64,000 nt of DNA. Origin: Nocardia aurantia (GTDB lineage: Bacteria > Actinomycetota > Actinomycetes > Mycobacteriales > Mycobacteriaceae). Position 1 is the first letter of the stretch, and each line of letters begins with the position of its first letter. The translations under genes were made by a program, and so were the position numbers. Shown piece after piece: positions 58,601-61,600 of this stretch. Below the pieces are notes generated by a model that was not told the DNA's origin, made no database searches, and saw nothing but the letters and a program-made list of their open reading frames with translations. Where the stretch lies: the NCBI RefSeq assembly GCF_009604425.1, contig NZ_WEGI01000008.1, positions 124,001-188,000 of the forward strand, given 5' to 3'.

Positions 58601-61600
58601 TGCGAGTTACGGCGCCGACGGGGATTCCCGGCAGCTGGGTTCTCGTCGGAGCGGCCGTACCCCGCCTGGAGGTCTTCCTCGACCCCGACGCGGAGATTCC
58701 GCGTCCCTGGCGAGAGGCACTGGAACGCAACGGGTTCGAGGTCGTCGAGCGGCGGGTCCGGATCGACGAGGCGGGCCGGGTCCGGGTGGCGAACCTGCCC
58801 TCGGAACTGCTGCGCAGACAGGACGATCTCCGGCAGCGATTGCGAAACCTGGTGGCCGGACGCGGATCGACGGTGCACACCGCAACCCCTTCGCCGGGCC
58901 CCGCGTGGTCGTGGTTGCCGTTCGAGGCCATCGCGCCGTCGGACATCCCCTGGGTAGCGGAGTTCGATGCGGCCCGGCGCGCGATCATCGCCGAGCTGCT
59001 CGACCTCGGGCGCCGGCCGGATTTCGCCCGGCCGTGGACGGCCGCCACCGAAATCACCGTGGCGCGGTCGGTGGCCCGAGCCGAGGCCGCCGTCGCGGCA
59101 TCCGACGCGGCCCGCGTCCAGGCCGGGGCAATGGCGGCACGACGAGCGCAGCCGACGCGGGCGGAGCTCCTGTCGGATTACCTGTGGGTGAGCCGCGGGG
59201 TGCTGCGGATCATCACACCCGTGGCCGGTCCGCAGGATCTGGGCCTCGCCGATCCGAATGTGCTGATCGGCACCGGGATCCGGCGGATCGAATTCCAGCG
59301 GGTGAACGTCGGGTCCGACGGGCATGTCCTCGTCGTCGGCTGGTCCGTGGACGTGGCCGACGGCCGGGAGCCGGATCCCACCACCGTCCACGACCGCGCG
59401 CCGTTGCACGCCGCGGCGGCCCGGCTGGCCGAGCTGCTTCGCGACTACGGCATCGGCGCCGGCGCACCGAGTTCCGGCGACCCGCGGACCGCCCGGCGCC
59501 GGGCGACCGCGGCCTTCACCGAATCGCTGTTGCGCGGGGATCCGGCCGCGAATGCTCATCGATCCGCGATCGCCGCGTTGTCGTGGGCGATCTTCACGCA
59601 GCACCATCGGGATCCGGCCGAGCTCGCCCGGGAACTGATCGCCGCCGATCAGGACGTCGAACGATCCGTGTCGTTGCTGCGCACCGCCGATCTGTCGGCC
59701 CGGTTCCGGCGGGCGACCGCCGAATTCCACGGCGCGCCGACGGGTACCGACACACCCGAGGCGGCTGCCGCGCGCGGACTCGCCGGTCCGATCGACCTGC
59801 CGCGCGACCACGCCGACAGTCGCCTGCGCGACGAGGCCGCCGCGATCGCGCGGCGATTGCGGCTCGCGCCCGATTACCCGGCCGCGTTCCTGGAATTGGA
59901 CGGCCGGCAACGCGAACTGCTGGTCGGCATCGCACCCGACTTGGTGCGGCCCGCCGGAATCCCGTACATCTGGCGGCACCAGCGCAATGCGTATCTGCTG
60001 TCCTATCGGGTCGCCGCGATGCGGATTCTCGCGAACACCGCGGACGGATTCGCCGGTCTGGACGCGCACCTGACCGATCCCGAGACGGCCGTGCTACTGG
60101 AAAGATCCGGGTTGTTGTCCGCACCGGCGGTCGGGAACCCGGCCGCGGCCGCGCGGGTGCTGTCGAGGCAACTGGCGCTGCGGGATCACGTGTTCTCTCG
60201 CTCCGCGGTGGCCGGCATCGACGAAGCCGATCCGGACGGGGAGACGGCGTTCGTCTTCGGCGATCCGGACGCGGCGGCGAATATCGAGGTCCTGGTGGTG
60301 GATCCGCACGCGCCCGGTGTGGCCGACGAGGCAGTGCGAGCGGCCCTGCGGTGGGCGGACGAGGCGGCGAACGAGCGGACCGCCGTCCTGGTGTGGCTGG
60401 CGCCGGAGACCTCGCCGGAGCCGGCCCGGACCCGTCTGACCGGTCGTCTGCTCGACCTGCACGGCAGGCGCCGTTCCTTCGCCGGCCTGATCGATGTGCC
60501 GCGGCCGGTGTGGCGGGTCCGGTCCTGGCCGGGTGCGGAACCGATCCACCGGGCGCCGTTACGCGATGCCGCGGACGGCCCGGCCGAATCCGGGCTCCGG
60601 GCCCGGCTGGCGGCGGCGGTCCCGGCCGCGGCGCGGACGGTCGCGGCCGACGAGCCGCCGTCGGCCGCCGGTGACAGCCGACAGCCCGGACAATGGTCGG
60701 ACGCCGTGCGCATGCGCCATCCCGCGATGCCCACCGGCTGGCGTGCCCAACTCGAGCCGATCGCGCGAATGATCGATACCACGATCGGCGACGCACGGGC
60801 CGTCCTCGATCTCCTCGAGATCTTCGGTGAATCGGCGGCCGACCACGTGGCTCGCGCACGGCGACTCGGCACCGCCCTCGAACTGCTCACCGAGACCTAC
60901 CGCGACACCGTGGCCGCGATGCGGGTGGTGCAGGCCGTTGCCGCGGTGGTGGAGGCGGGCAGGCTGGTCGAGGGAGAGGACGGCGAGCCCCGGAAGATCG
61001 AACACAAGAACCCGGCCGATCGGATACTCGATCACACCTCGACGGGCCGATTCTGGTACATCGACGAGAACTGCCGGCTCGTCGTGTATTCGCCACTGGC
61101 GTGGGCGGATACGGCCACGCTGCTCGACGCCGCCACGCTGGCGGCCCTGGCGGACTACGGCATCGCCGAGGTCGAGGTTCGCAGTACCGTGATGACTTCG
61201 AAGGGTCCGGCGCTGGCGGCCCGAACCTGGCAGGCGCCGCATGCGCGGGCCGAGATCGGGGAGGACGCGGACGAGCCCCGGCCGCCCGCCCCGGGAGCCT
61301 ACGAGATCATCGGCGCCGCTCTCGGCGGACTCGAGGTGCTCTGGCGCGATCACGGCGGACCGGCTCCGGAGTCCGAGAGTGTGGAATGGGTTCGCGCACT
61401 GCGGCGTTCCGCTGTCTTCGACCGTGCGCGGGCCCGCGCCGCACACGGCAGCGAGGAAGAGGCATACCGGACCGTCCGGCGCCGGACCGGGGAGATCTTC
61501 GCGCAGGTACGCCGGGCACAGTGGTCCGACGCTGCGATCACCGCGCTGACCGAGGAAATGCTCGGTGCCGATCTCGACGTGTTCGAGGCGGTCCGCCGGG